Source of the DNA: Bacteroidaceae bacterium
GTDB taxonomy: Bacteria; Bacteroidota; Bacteroidia; Bacteroidales; Bacteroidaceae
Assembly (NCBI GenBank): GCA_900770665.1
Contig: CAAGKZ010000027.1
Coordinates: forward strand, 1 to 23,535
Length of the DNA: 23,535 nt
Direction of reading: 5' to 3'
Shown: one piece after another, positions 15,159-22,298 of the stretch
Position numbering within the stretch: the first letter of the stretch is position 1
Layout of the letters: the number at the start of each line of letters is the position of its first letter
Notes under the pieces: model-generated
The model's database searches: none
What the model was told of the DNA's origin: nothing
The model's input: the letters and a program-made list of their open reading frames with translations, nothing else
Position numbers and translations under genes: made by a program

Positions 15159-15458
15159 ATGATTGACAAGGAACTTTGTGAAATTTTGGATGCTCTCACA
15201 CGCGAAAGCGGTGAGTCAATGCTCCCTTACCAGGAACTTGAGATTTTTGGATTCAGCCCACTGGGAAAATCGGGTAACAGCCAAAGAAACATGTTTGCCG
15301 GCAGCGAAGTCGAAGATGATGAGATAGACTATGACGATGAGGAGTATAACGAAAGCAGTGTAGACGAAGAGTACGAGTTCGACGAAGACGATGAGGAGTA
15401 CAGCCTGCTCACCAAAGTCCTGCGCCTGAACAACTGCCGGAAAAAATATTTTGCATAA
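15159..15458 (+). CDS. Small highly acidic protein of unknown function
   Basis: Ninety-nine residues with no family I recognise. Residues 50-82 are a run of Asp/Glu/Tyr (for example DDEIDYDDEEYNESSVDEEY), between a helical N-terminus (CEILDALTRES) and a basic C-terminus (LRLNNCRKKYFA). No signal peptide or membrane segment is present. It starts 18 nt after the malic enzyme stop, so co-transcription is likely, and the hairpin at 15504-15526 would end the pair. The acidic region could mimic nucleic acid or bind metal ions, but that is speculation. Confidence 0.65.
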   Translation: MIDKELCEILDALTRESGESMLPYQELEIFGFSPLGKSGNSQRNMFAGSEVEDDEIDYDDEEYNESSVDEEYEFDEDDEEYSLLTKVLRLNNCRKKYFA

Positions 15459-15495
15459 AAAATCAAAAAAGCAACAAATAACTTTTTTCATTTAT

Positions 15496-15503
15496 TACCT
15501 TTG
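15496..15503 (+). promoter_or_regulatory. -7 box of the DUF4494-yggS promoter
   Basis: TACCTTTG (15496-15503) is an exact -7 match 56 bp before the DUF4494 start codon. No good TTTG lies 19-21 bp upstream. It abuts the hairpin at 15504-15526, so the transcript would begin inside or at the edge of that stem. Confidence 0.5.
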
Positions 15504-15531
15504 TAGTCGCGGCTTTTCCGCGACTATTTTT
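15504..15531 (+). terminator. Hairpin with T-run overlapping the DUF4494 promoter
   Basis: TAGTCGCGG (15504-15512) pairs perfectly with CCGCGACTA (15518-15526), followed by TTTTT. This is a good intrinsic terminator for the malic enzyme/acidic protein unit, yet it sits directly after a -7 promoter box, so its right part may also lie at the 5' end of the next transcript. Confidence 0.65.
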
Positions 15532-15558
15532 CATTAACATCAAAAACACATTATAATT

Positions 15559-15996
15559 ATGGTACAAAGCTGGTTCGAAGTAAAAGTGACATACGAGCGC
15601 CCGGGCGAGAAGGGTCTCAACACTAAAGTAAATGAGGTATACTTGGTACAAGGTTTCACCTTCACCGAGATTGAGAAACGCATCACCAAGGAGTTGCAGC
15701 CACAGGTGACAGGCGAGTTCAACATCAACAAGATGGAGCGTACAAAATACAACGAGCTTGTCGACAGCCTGAGCGAGACAGCCGACAAGTGGTTCAAGTG
15801 CAAGATTACAATGGTAACAATCGACGAAGTTTCGGCAAAGGAGAAGAAGTCATCGGTTGTAATTCTTGTAAAGGCCGAGGATGTTACGAATGCCGTGAAG
15901 AACCTCAACAAGCACATGGAGGATTCCATCATGGACTACAACCTCGCATCGGTGAACGAGAGCGCTATCGTGGACATTTTCCACTATGAAGCATAA
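15559..15996 (+). CDS. DUF4494 domain-containing protein
   Basis: A 145-aa protein matching, from memory, the Bacteroidota family DUF4494. Features are WFEVKVTYERPGEKG near the start, the VNEVYLVQGFTFTEIEKRI segment, KWFKCKITMVTIDE in the middle, and a C-terminal VNESAIVDIFHYE. It alternates strands and helices with no signal peptide or membrane helix, so it is probably cytoplasmic. Function is unknown. Its last 11 nt overlap the start of yggS, which implies translational coupling and perhaps a shared process. Confidence 0.8.
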   Translation: MVQSWFEVKVTYERPGEKGLNTKVNEVYLVQGFTFTEIEKRITKELQPQVTGEFNINKMERTKYNELVDSLSETADKWFKCKITMVTIDEVSAKEKKSSVVILVKAEDVTNAVKNLNKHMEDSIMDYNLASVNESAIVDIFHYEA

Positions 15997-16654
15997 CCAC
16001 ATAGCCGAAAGGATAACAGCACTGCGCGCCACCCTGCCACAAGGGGTGACGCTCATTGCCGTGTCAAAATACCACCCTGCCGAGGCCGTGCAGGCTGCCT
16101 ACGACGCCGGGCAGCGCGACTTTGGCGAGAGCAAGGCGCAGGACCTCACCGCAAAGCACGAGGCACTGCCAAAGGATATCAACTGGCACTTCATAGGCCA
16201 CCTGCAGACAAACAAAGTAAAATACATTGCCCCGTTCGTACACCTCATCCACAGCATCGACAGCTATAAATTGCTGTGCGAGGTAAACCGTCAGGGCGAA
16301 AAGGCCGGCCGCCGCATCCCCTGTCTGCTGCAGATACATATTGCACAGGAGGAGACCAAGTTCGGGCTCACGCCACAGGAGTGCCGCGAGCTGCTAGCAA
16401 ATGGCGAGTGGAAAGAGCTTGGGAACATTGAACTGCGCGGCATAATGTGCATGGCAAGCAACACCGACGACACCGCACAGTTGCACCGCGAGTTCTCGCA
16501 GGCACAAACTCTTTTCAACGAAATTAAGGAGCTCTATTTTGCCGAAAATGAGAGATTCAATATAATTTCGGCGGGCATGAGCGACGACCATCCCATTGCA
16601 ATTGAGCACGGCAGTACACACATAAGACTCGGTTCGAGCATATTTTGCGAATGA
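15986..16654 (+). CDS. yggS: YggS family pyridoxal 5'-phosphate homeostasis protein
   Basis: YggS/PLPBP proteins bind PLP without known catalysis and keep vitamin B6 and amino-acid pools balanced. The 222-aa product is a single alanine-racemase-like TIM barrel. The PLP lysine is Lys28 in LIAVSKYHP. FGESKAQDL, WHFIGHLQTNKVKYI and LLQIHIAQEETKFGL follow in the usual order, and GMSDDHPIAIEHGSTHIRLGS is the phosphate-binding end with the family's MSxD motif. It overlaps DUF4494 by 11 nt and ends about 20 bp before the L31 promoter. Confidence 0.93.
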   Translation: MKHNHIAERITALRATLPQGVTLIAVSKYHPAEAVQAAYDAGQRDFGESKAQDLTAKHEALPKDINWHFIGHLQTNKVKYIAPFVHLIHSIDSYKLLCEVNRQGEKAGRRIPCLLQIHIAQEETKFGLTPQECRELLANGEWKELGNIELRGIMCMASNTDDTAQLHREFSQAQTLFNEIKELYFAENERFNIISAGMSDDHPIAIEHGSTHIRLGSSIFCE

Positions 16655-16676
16655 CGCCAAAAAAGAGCAAAAAAGT

Positions 16677-16707
16677 TTTGCCGTTTGCTTAAAATAAGTT
16701 ACCTTTG
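16677..16707 (+). promoter_or_regulatory. Promoter of rpmE2
   Basis: TTTG (16677-16680), exactly 19 bp, then TACCTTTG (16700-16707). This is the cleanest consensus promoter in the window, as expected for a ribosomal protein gene. The leader from about 16714 to the ATG at 16772 is about 58 nt and A/T-rich. Confidence 0.8.
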
Positions 16708-16771
16708 CACCTCGTAAAGTAATGCACACATTTTTGTGAAAGCAAATAAATAATTAAAAACAATATTAACA

Positions 16772-17026
16772 ATGAAAAAAGACATTCATCCCGCAGCTTA
16801 TCGTCCGGTTGTATTCAAGGACATGTCAAATGGCGACTGCTTCCTTTCGCAGTCTACCTGCAACACAAAAGAGACTATCGAATTCGAAGGTGAGACTTAC
16901 CCATTGATCAAGCTTGAGATCTCTAACACTTCTCACCCATTCTACACAGGTAAGGCAAAGTTGGTCGACACAGCAGGTCGTGTGGACAAGTTCATGAGCC
17001 GTTACAGCAAGACATTGAAGAAGTAA
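16772..17026 (+). CDS. rpmE2: 50S ribosomal protein L31, type B
   Basis: Eighty-four residues starting MKKDIHPAAYRPVVFKDMSN, with the L31 core SNTSHPFYTGKAKLVDTAGR and a C-terminal VDKFMSRY. It has cysteines at CFLSQSTC but lacks the CxxC pairs of zinc-binding type A L31, so it is the zinc-independent type B. In organisms with both forms the B form replaces the A form under zinc shortage; in Bacteroidota the B form is commonly the only one. It is a single-gene unit with its own promoter and terminator. Confidence 0.95.
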   Translation: MKKDIHPAAYRPVVFKDMSNGDCFLSQSTCNTKETIEFEGETYPLIKLEISNTSHPFYTGKAKLVDTAGRVDKFMSRYSKTLKK

Positions 17027-17046
17027 TCGAATCGACGATTTATATA

Positions 17047-17074
17047 AAAGGTGTATCTCGGTACACCTTTTTTT
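17047..17074 (+). terminator. Rho-independent terminator of rpmE2
   Basis: AAAGGTGTA (17047-17055) pairs with TACACCTTT (17062-17070), loop TCTCGG, followed by a T-run to 17074. It begins 20 nt after the L31 stop codon. Confidence 0.88.
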
Positions 17075-17102
17075 ATGCCAAAAAGCGAACACAACCACAA
17101 CT

Positions 17103-17996
17103 ATGAAAAAGACACTCCTTGCACTACTCACACTCATAATACTGGTTTCTTGCAACGAGACAGGCAACGAAGGGCCGGCAGTTGACCCAAGCAACAAGAA
17201 CGCCAACACCGGATATGCAGGCAAGTATGCCACACGCATTGAAATACCAGCCATTGAGAGCGGCGACCTGTTCCTCTCCCACACAACCACCCGCAACGGC
17301 AAGGAGAATGTCACCTACAGCATAGCCCATAATCCTGCGCGCAAGCATTGCCGCTGGACAGCATTCACCTTTGACCCAAGCAACAGAGCCATAAGCTGGA
17401 AACGCGATAATTGGGAGAATACCGAATGGGGAGGCGACCCTTTCCAACCCTGCCCCGACATGCCCGAGAACTACGTGATGACAAAAAGCGAGATTAACCG
17501 TAACGGTTTTGTGCGCGGGCATGTTGTAGCATCATACGACCGCGTATATTCAAAAGACGCCAACGAGCAGACCTTCTATTACAGCAACATCTCACCCATG
17601 TACAGCAGTTTCAACACAGGCGCATGGAACGACTGCGAAGGCTTGGTACAAGGATGGGGACGCAACAGTGGTTTCTGCGACACACTATATGTTGTAAAAG
17701 GCGGAACAATAAGAGAAGGCGAATACCGCTCAGTCGGCAGTTGCCCCACAGTCCCCAACTACTACTTCATGGCACTTCTGTGTCTAAAGAACAACTCATA
17801 CAAGAGTATCGGTTTGCTCTTCAAGCATATAAACGGCTATAGCCAAACAGAAGTATGCAGCATTGATTTCCTTGAACACTTCACAGGTATAGACTTCTTC
17901 TGCAACGTACCGGACAAGGTAGAGAATATCATCGAACGCCAATACAACACCGGCTCGTGGAGCGGTTTGAAGAACTTTATCGAGGTAGAGGAATAA
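17103..17996 (+). CDS. DNA/RNA non-specific endonuclease, lipoprotein
   Basis: A 297-aa nuclease of the NucA/Serratia beta-beta-alpha-Me type. The N-terminus is a lipoprotein signal peptide ending LVSC (Cys17), so it is anchored in the periplasm or outer membrane. The catalytic block reads VRGHVVASYDR, with His140 as the general base (the usual DRGH is VRGH here). NISPMYSSFNTGAW supplies Asn171 for the Mg2+ ion, and Glu179 lies eight residues on, the same spacing as Asn119 and Glu127 in the Serratia enzyme. It should cut DNA and RNA without sequence preference, for nutrient uptake or degradation of extracellular DNA. It is single, between the L31 terminator and its own long terminator. Confidence 0.88.
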   Translation: MKKTLLALLTLIILVSCNETGNEGPAVDPSNKNANTGYAGKYATRIEIPAIESGDLFLSHTTTRNGKENVTYSIAHNPARKHCRWTAFTFDPSNRAISWKRDNWENTEWGGDPFQPCPDMPENYVMTKSEINRNGFVRGHVVASYDRVYSKDANEQTFYYSNISPMYSSFNTGAWNDCEGLVQGWGRNSGFCDTLYVVKGGTIREGEYRSVGSCPTVPNYYFMALLCLKNNSYKSIGLLFKHINGYSQTEVCSIDFLEHFTGIDFFCNVPDKVENIIERQYNTGSWSGLKNFIEVEE

Positions 17997-18037
17997 GCTC
18001 GGCATAGACCGCCCTTTAAGAAACCGTTTAAATTTTT

Positions 18038-18076
18038 AAAAAAAGTTGAAGAAATCTGAATTCTTCAACTTTTTTT
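18038..18076. terminator. Strong rho-independent terminator after the nuclease
   Basis: AAAAAAAGTTGAAGAA (18038-18053) pairs perfectly with TTCTTCAACTTTTTTT (18061-18076), loop 7 nt. The A-run on one side and T-run on the other make it bidirectional. It separates the nuclease from the sigma-factor operon. Confidence 0.88.
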
Positions 18077-18085
18077 GTCTCCTTG

Positions 18086-18111
18086 TGTAACAAATGGCAC
18101 TCTCGTCCGTC
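18086..18111 (+). promoter_or_regulatory. ECF-type promoter of the sigma-factor operon
   Basis: TGTAACA (18086-18092) and CGTC (18108-18111) stand 15 bp apart (16 bp from the end of AAC), the usual spacing of ECF promoters, whose -35 carries AAC and -10 carries CGTC or GTC. No TAnnTTTG box is present. The site lies between the upstream terminator and the sigma gene, which suggests that the sigma factor drives its own operon. Confidence 0.55.
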
Positions 18112-18149
18112 TTATAGATGGAAAGCAACCACAGATAACACAAAACAAG

Positions 18150-18635
18150 GTGACACACGACGAATTCAAAAAGCGGTTTATGCCGCTGCAGCAAATGCTC
18201 TATCGCGAGGCATACAGGATGCTTTGCGACAGATTTGAGGCGGAGGATGCCGTGCAGAACCTGTATATGAAACTGTGGGAAAAGAAGGAGGAACTGAAGA
18301 CCCTTGTTGCACCCGAGGCCTACTGCCGCACGCTGCTCAGGAATATTTGCATCGACCGATGGCGGCAGTTGAGGGCACACGATGGCGACGAACAGATTGA
18401 GACCGAAGAGATTGCTGTCTACACCCCGCCCGAAACAGACAAGAAAGAGGCCGAAGAGTGCCTGCAGCACTTCCTCGCCGGCCTGCCCAGGGTGCAACAG
18501 AAGATTATACAGATGAAGATGAACGGCTGCACGTTCGAGGAGATTGAGAAGGCGACAGGCTTGCAGCAGACAAACATAAGGGTTATAATCTCAAGAGTGC
18601 GAAAAAGATTCAGAGAGTTTTACGACAATATATAA
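18150..18635 (+). CDS. ECF-family RNA polymerase sigma factor
   Basis: A 161-aa sigma-70-type factor with only regions 2 and 4. Region 2 is DEFKKRFMPLQQMLYREAYR followed by EAEDAVQNLYMKLWEKKEEL (the core-binding and -10 recognition helices). Region 4 is LPRVQQKIIQMKMNGCTFEE, then IEKATGLQQTNIRVIISRVR, a helix-turn-helix for the -35. The frame opens at a TTG at 18075, but that codon is inside the terminator and before the promoter; the GTG at 18150 (VTHDEFKK) gives the normal ECF start, and the ATG at 18180 is a shorter alternative. The anti-sigma gene follows 11 nt later. The inducing signal is unknown; envelope stress or a surface cue is typical. Confidence 0.88.
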   Translation: MTHDEFKKRFMPLQQMLYREAYRMLCDRFEAEDAVQNLYMKLWEKKEELKTLVAPEAYCRTLLRNICIDRWRQLRAHDGDEQIETEEIAVYTPPETDKKEAEECLQHFLAGLPRVQQKIIQMKMNGCTFEEIEKATGLQQTNIRVIISRVRKRFREFYDNI

Positions 18636-18637
18636 TT

Positions 18638-18643
18638 AAGGAG
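18638..18643 (+). promoter_or_regulatory. Shine-Dalgarno site of the anti-sigma gene
   Basis: AAGGAG lies 3 nt before the ATG at 18647. A strong Shine-Dalgarno match is uncommon in Bacteroidota, so efficient anti-sigma translation may be selected. The unusually short spacing could lower its effect. Confidence 0.5.
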
Positions 18644-18646
18644 TTT

Positions 18647-19219
18647 ATGGAAGATTTCAGATTAAGAATGATGATTGAGCAGTTCTTCGACGCTGTACTC
18701 ACAGACGAGGAGGAGCGCGAGCTTTGTAGCTATCTCCGTGAGAACGATGTTCCGGCCGAACTCCGCAAGGACAAGGAGATGATTCTGTCATTTTGTCGTG
18801 AGAGCGAAGAGGTGGAATTGCCCGACGGTGCTGCATTGCGTCTTGAGGCTATGATTGACGGGCTTGCAGCCAAGAGCGAGCAAACTACGAGCGACAAAAA
18901 TGGCATCGCCAAAACACACAGGCGCATCATTGCTATCCCGCGCAAAGCATGGTGGTATGGTGCCGCTGCTATTTTTGTCATTGCCTGCGCACTGACCGTT
19001 GAGCTACAGTCACCGGCAACTACGCAACAAAACAGCGAGACTATTGCATTTGACACCGAAAAGGACACTTTTGACAACCCCGAGGATGCCATGCGTTGCT
19101 TGGAGGCCGCATTCAACGACATAAGCCTTGCAGTAAACTCCACACAGAATAGTTTAAAGGAGATTGAAGCAACGCTTGGCGCATCAATAAAAATGAGCAA
19201 AAACAACAATAATATATAA
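18647..19219 (+). CDS. Putative membrane anti-sigma factor
   Basis: A 190-aa protein with an N-terminal cytoplasmic helical region rich in Glu/Leu (residues 1-75, including FFDAVLTDEEERELCSYL), one transmembrane helix at about 101-120 (AWWYGAAAIFVIACALTVEL), and a periplasmic tail with amphipathic helices. This topology and the position directly after an ECF sigma gene fit an anti-sigma factor that holds the sigma at the membrane. It lacks the HxxxCxxC zinc motif of classical ZAS anti-sigmas and is not a FecR type. The following gene starts 6 nt after its stop. The assignment rests on topology and context. Confidence 0.7.
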   Translation: MEDFRLRMMIEQFFDAVLTDEEERELCSYLRENDVPAELRKDKEMILSFCRESEEVELPDGAALRLEAMIDGLAAKSEQTTSDKNGIAKTHRRIIAIPRKAWWYGAAAIFVIACALTVELQSPATTQQNSETIAFDTEKDTFDNPEDAMRCLEAAFNDISLAVNSTQNSLKEIEATLGASIKMSKNNNNI

Positions 19220-19225
19220 GGGAAT

Positions 19226-19741
19226 ATGAAACGGAAGTTATTTATAATGCTGACGCTGATGTTCACAGTGCTGGGCGCGTGGGCTACACCACCCCAGCAA
19301 CCACAGAAGAGCGAAGCCGAAAAGTTCGTGCAGAGCCTGGCAAAGATAAAATCGGACGAGATAAGCTATGCCTACATTTCGGCAAACATGTTCAAGCAAC
19401 TCTTTATCAGGATTGACCTTGACGAAGAGGAATTGGAATCAATTTCGTTCATGAAGTCACTGAAAAACCTACGCCGCTTTTTCACAAACGGTAAGCAGGG
19501 GTACGACGTTATGAAAGCCGCCCTACAACCATTCCTGCAGGAGAAAGAGGAGGTGCTGGGCATGACACTGATGGCATCGAATAGGGACGGTGGCGGAATG
19601 GTGGCCATATACTCGGGAGAGGGGAACACTCTTGTGGTGACCGACTATGGCAACAACGAGACAATCACTGTGGTATTTGTCGCAGGACTCTCATACGAGT
19701 CGTTCCTGGAGTTCAACGATTTGGGCATTAACTTCTATTGA
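19226..19741 (+). CDS. Secreted protein, DUF4252-like, in the sigma operon
   Basis: This 171-aa protein has a signal peptide (residues 1-20, ending GAWA). The mature part begins with a helix (EAEKFVQSLAKIK), then SYAYISANMFKQLF, a GYDVMKAALQPFLQ helix (92-105) and a strand pair LGMTLMASNRDGGGMVAIYS and NTLVVTDYG. From memory this resembles DUF4252 proteins, which commonly follow ECF sigma/anti-sigma pairs in Bacteroides; I could not verify it. The segment around GMTLMASNRDGG (112-123) is matched in the next protein by GMELMFNVRDGG, so the two are paralogous. It is probably a periplasmic or outer-membrane-associated output of the regulon. Confidence 0.72.
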   Translation: MKRKLFIMLTLMFTVLGAWATPPQQPQKSEAEKFVQSLAKIKSDEISYAYISANMFKQLFIRIDLDEEELESISFMKSLKNLRRFFTNGKQGYDVMKAALQPFLQEKEEVLGMTLMASNRDGGGMVAIYSGEGNTLVVTDYGNNETITVVFVAGLSYESFLEFNDLGINFY

Positions 19742-19742
19742 T

Positions 19743-19772
19743 AAAAAGATACTGTAATGAAAAAGATACTGT
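19743..19772 (+). repeat. 17-bp tandem duplication over a start codon
   Basis: AAAAAGATACTGT occurs at 19743-19755 and 19760-19772, a period of 17 bp. The second copy is the coding start (ATG at 19757, Lys-Lys-Ile-Leu) and the first is in the 15-nt intergenic gap. It looks like a small slippage duplication. Confidence 0.5.
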
Positions 19773-21181
19773 TCACACTTACTATACTATTCTTTGCCAC
19801 CGGCAACCTGTTGGCACAGGAGATTACCAACCCGGAGCTGCAGAAATTCGTTCAAGAGTTGAGAGCCCCGGGAAAGGGCCCACGCAACGTAAGCAAAGAC
19901 GAAGAAAAGGGAATTTACGCAATAAATTCCGTTGACGAGAAGAGTTATAAAGCACTCAGCGCCATAATAGAAAAATATGACATCTACTTTGCCGAGGAGA
20001 TATTCGGCATGGAGCTGATGTTTAATGTAAGGGACGGTGGTTCACAGACAATAATGTTCCAGGGCGACACATACGGCTTGGGAATAACAGACAATGCGCA
20101 CTCATTGGATTTGACAATCATAATCGTCAAAGGCGCGGTGACAAAACTATATTTCAATATTGGAGAGAGTGAAGATGTAGAAATACACTCACACGAGGTC
20201 TATTTCAACAACCGCGACGGCGACGTATACATAGGCGAGTCAAGCATAAAAATTGAAGAGCCGGCCGAACTTATAGACATTTCAGAGGCCGAAAGCATTG
20301 AAAGAAGAATTCCGGCAGATATCAGCCTGGAGCTCTTTGACCACTATATGCCAATGATTCAAGAACTCAAAAGGAGGGTACAAAATGCCACAAGTAAAGA
20401 ACAACTCAAGATGCTGAAGGCCTGCGCCGACTCGATACGCGACGCATGGGAAGCCGAAATACAATGCCTGGAGAATTTGATGGAAAAAGTAGAATCACCG
20501 GGAAGAGCAAAAATCCCCTGCACGGGAAAAATGATGATTGTAATCCCAAAGAACACAAAGCAAGGCCTGTACGAATGGATTAACAGCACCGGAATATGCC
20601 GCACCGAGGGACAGGAGACCACCATAATACCGGCAACCGACATTGCAGCATTTGTAGCGACAAAAACCATGAAGCAGCAAACATCATGGAGCCTCGAGGG
20701 CTATTCAAAAGAAATGAAAGCTGTCTTTGCCGAAGAGGTGCCCGGTGGAGAACCGGCCTACATCTACCGCCGCTCAACAACCGCCGAGGGCTACAGGACA
20801 ATGAAGAAAGACCTTGAGCAGTTCTTCTACCTCGACGGCAAGAACCCTGGCCACAAATACAAAGGCTTCAGAGTAATAGAGAGGATTGACACCGATGAGT
20901 ACTGCTTCCTGCACCTTTATGGCGACAACACAACCATTCTCATCTTTGACTGCCCCGGCAAGGAGCATTGCCAGATGGACATCATTGTAGGCGGCATTGA
21001 ACTGTTCAACGAAGCCGTAAATGACATAAGCATTGACCACGAGAAAGGACATGCCACAAAATGCAACATCATCATACGCGGTGGCGAGGTGGAACTTGCT
21101 GACGGCGAGGTTGAAATAAACGGTGTCACATACGACAACGGCGTACACTTCACAACTGGATATATGAATAAATTAAATTAA
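19757..21181 (+). CDS. Secreted two-domain protein with duplicated DUF4252-like unit
   Basis: This 474-aa exported protein has a signal peptide (1-20, ending LLA before QE). Two related units appear. The first (about 22-170) has a helix SYKALSAIIEKY, the strand GMELMFNVRDGG (84-95) and a beta tail VYIGESSIKIE. The second (about 300-474) has GYRTMKKDLEQFF (345-357), which aligns with GYDVMKAALQPF of the preceding protein, followed by YKGFRVIERIDTDEYCFLHL and a tail VELADGEVEINGVTY. Between them is a helical linker (190-245). The alignment was made by eye. Function is unknown; operon position suggests a cell-envelope effector of the sigma factor. Only 5 nt separate it from the next gene. Confidence 0.72.
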   Translation: MKKILFTLTILFFATGNLLAQEITNPELQKFVQELRAPGKGPRNVSKDEEKGIYAINSVDEKSYKALSAIIEKYDIYFAEEIFGMELMFNVRDGGSQTIMFQGDTYGLGITDNAHSLDLTIIIVKGAVTKLYFNIGESEDVEIHSHEVYFNNRDGDVYIGESSIKIEEPAELIDISEAESIERRIPADISLELFDHYMPMIQELKRRVQNATSKEQLKMLKACADSIRDAWEAEIQCLENLMEKVESPGRAKIPCTGKMMIVIPKNTKQGLYEWINSTGICRTEGQETTIIPATDIAAFVATKTMKQQTSWSLEGYSKEMKAVFAEEVPGGEPAYIYRRSTTAEGYRTMKKDLEQFFYLDGKNPGHKYKGFRVIERIDTDEYCFLHLYGDNTTILIFDCPGKEHCQMDIIVGGIELFNEAVNDISIDHEKGHATKCNIIIRGGEVELADGEVEINGVTYDNGVHFTTGYMNKLN

Positions 21182-21186
21182 CAGAT

Positions 21187-22170
21187 ATGAAAAAGAGAAT
21201 TTTATCAAGCTTACTTATAGCTTTTGCATTTGCAGTAACAGCATTAGCACAGACAACAGCACTCGTAGCATACGATGGCGGATACTTCGTAAAGAACGGC
21301 GTTAAGTGGACCGAATACCGTCCACAGGACAAGGCCGAACCATGGAACGAGTACAAACAGTACGACGAAAACGACAAATTCTACTTCCTCGACAGCAAGC
21401 GTTGCCGCGTATCGGTTCCCAAGCTGGCACGCGACAAGATTTACGTAGACCGCGAGAAAAATGGTGATTGGCAGGTGGTCTACAACACCATCAGCGTGCA
21501 TCCTCTTTGCCCCAACGAAGACGGTCCTTTCTATTGCTACACAACCACAAGCATTGAGTACGACGGCTATTTTGTACGCGACAACGGCAAGTGGAGAGAG
21601 TACCGCCCCAACATGAAGCGCGGCGTGTGGGCCGAGTTTGACGAGGTCGGCGAGGACGACACACATTTTATATTGGAAAGCAAATACAATACGGTACTGG
21701 TACCCAAGACAACAAATGACCGCTTTATAATAACCAAGCACGACAACAGCAGCTGGCGCGGAGGCTATGCAACTGCTGCGATATATGACACATCGGCAAA
21801 GAATGTCGGCTACTTCAACTACAAGCTTGACTACCAGAAGACATTCGTAGCAAAAAGAGGCAATAACTACAAGCAGACAAAGAACGACTGCAGCATCAGT
21901 TTTGATACCAGAGGAAGCATTGATATAAAATGTGATGACAAACATGTACACACTGTATACAGCAGCATAAAGCTTGAGAGATACGAGGGTGAGCTTGCGA
22001 TACACATCACCATTGACAAGAAAAACAACATATGGATTCTGAACCGTGACCAGTGTATCATCGAGTGCAAGAAACGCGGAAAGACAATGTTGCTGGGATG
22101 CAGCAACGCCAAAGCCTACACTGAACTGAAGGACATACTCAGAATAAAGCCTATAATAATCAGGAGATAA
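21187..22170 (+). CDS. Secreted protein with internal duplication, last gene of the sigma operon
   Basis: A 327-aa protein with a signal peptide (1-21, ending ALA). Residues 29-100 and 125-195 are two copies of one unit with the shared pattern YDGYFV-x-NGKW-x-EYRP, then W-x-E(Y/F), D-x-x-F, V-x-VPK-x-x-x-D-(K/R), and W near the end; spacing is about 96 residues. A third, divergent region (GYFNYKLDYQKTF) leads to a basic C-terminus. I know no named family. It is not similar to the two preceding proteins. It starts 5 nt after the previous gene and is followed by a long hairpin, so it closes the operon. Aromatic-rich repeats of this type could bind ligands or form a beta structure; that is inference. 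Confidence 0.72.
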   Translation: MKKRILSSLLIAFAFAVTALAQTTALVAYDGGYFVKNGVKWTEYRPQDKAEPWNEYKQYDENDKFYFLDSKRCRVSVPKLARDKIYVDREKNGDWQVVYNTISVHPLCPNEDGPFYCYTTTSIEYDGYFVRDNGKWREYRPNMKRGVWAEFDEVGEDDTHFILESKYNTVLVPKTTNDRFIITKHDNSSWRGGYATAAIYDTSAKNVGYFNYKLDYQKTFVAKRGNNYKQTKNDCSISFDTRGSIDIKCDDKHVHTVYSSIKLERYEGELAIHITIDKKNNIWILNRDQCIIECKKRGKTMLLGCSNAKAYTELKDILRIKPIIIRR

Positions 22171-22203
22171 GCAAGCATTAGTATTTACTGCAACCATTAT
22201 AAG

Positions 22204-22246
22204 AAGCCGTTTGAACAGGCTTGAATATTGCTTGTTCAAACGGTTT
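22204..22246. terminator. Hairpin terminator of the sigma-factor operon
   Basis: AAGCCGTTTGAACAGGC (22204-22220) pairs with GCTTGTTCAAACGGTTT (22230-22246), a 17-bp stem with two G-T wobbles, loop TTGAATATT. It lies 34 bp after the last stop codon. No long T-run follows. Confidence 0.72.
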
Positions 22247-22298
22247 CAGGGGCATTCTATACCTTTTTTCAGACAATTAATCTACAACGAAAAGAATT

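Noticed and set aside
21244..22239. Long open frame (331 codons) on the minus strand opposite the last sigma-operon gene
   Set aside because: The plus-strand gene has a signal peptide, an internal duplicated unit and a 5-nt operon gap; the minus frame is Val/Cys/Ala-rich without domain features, as expected from an antisense shadow.
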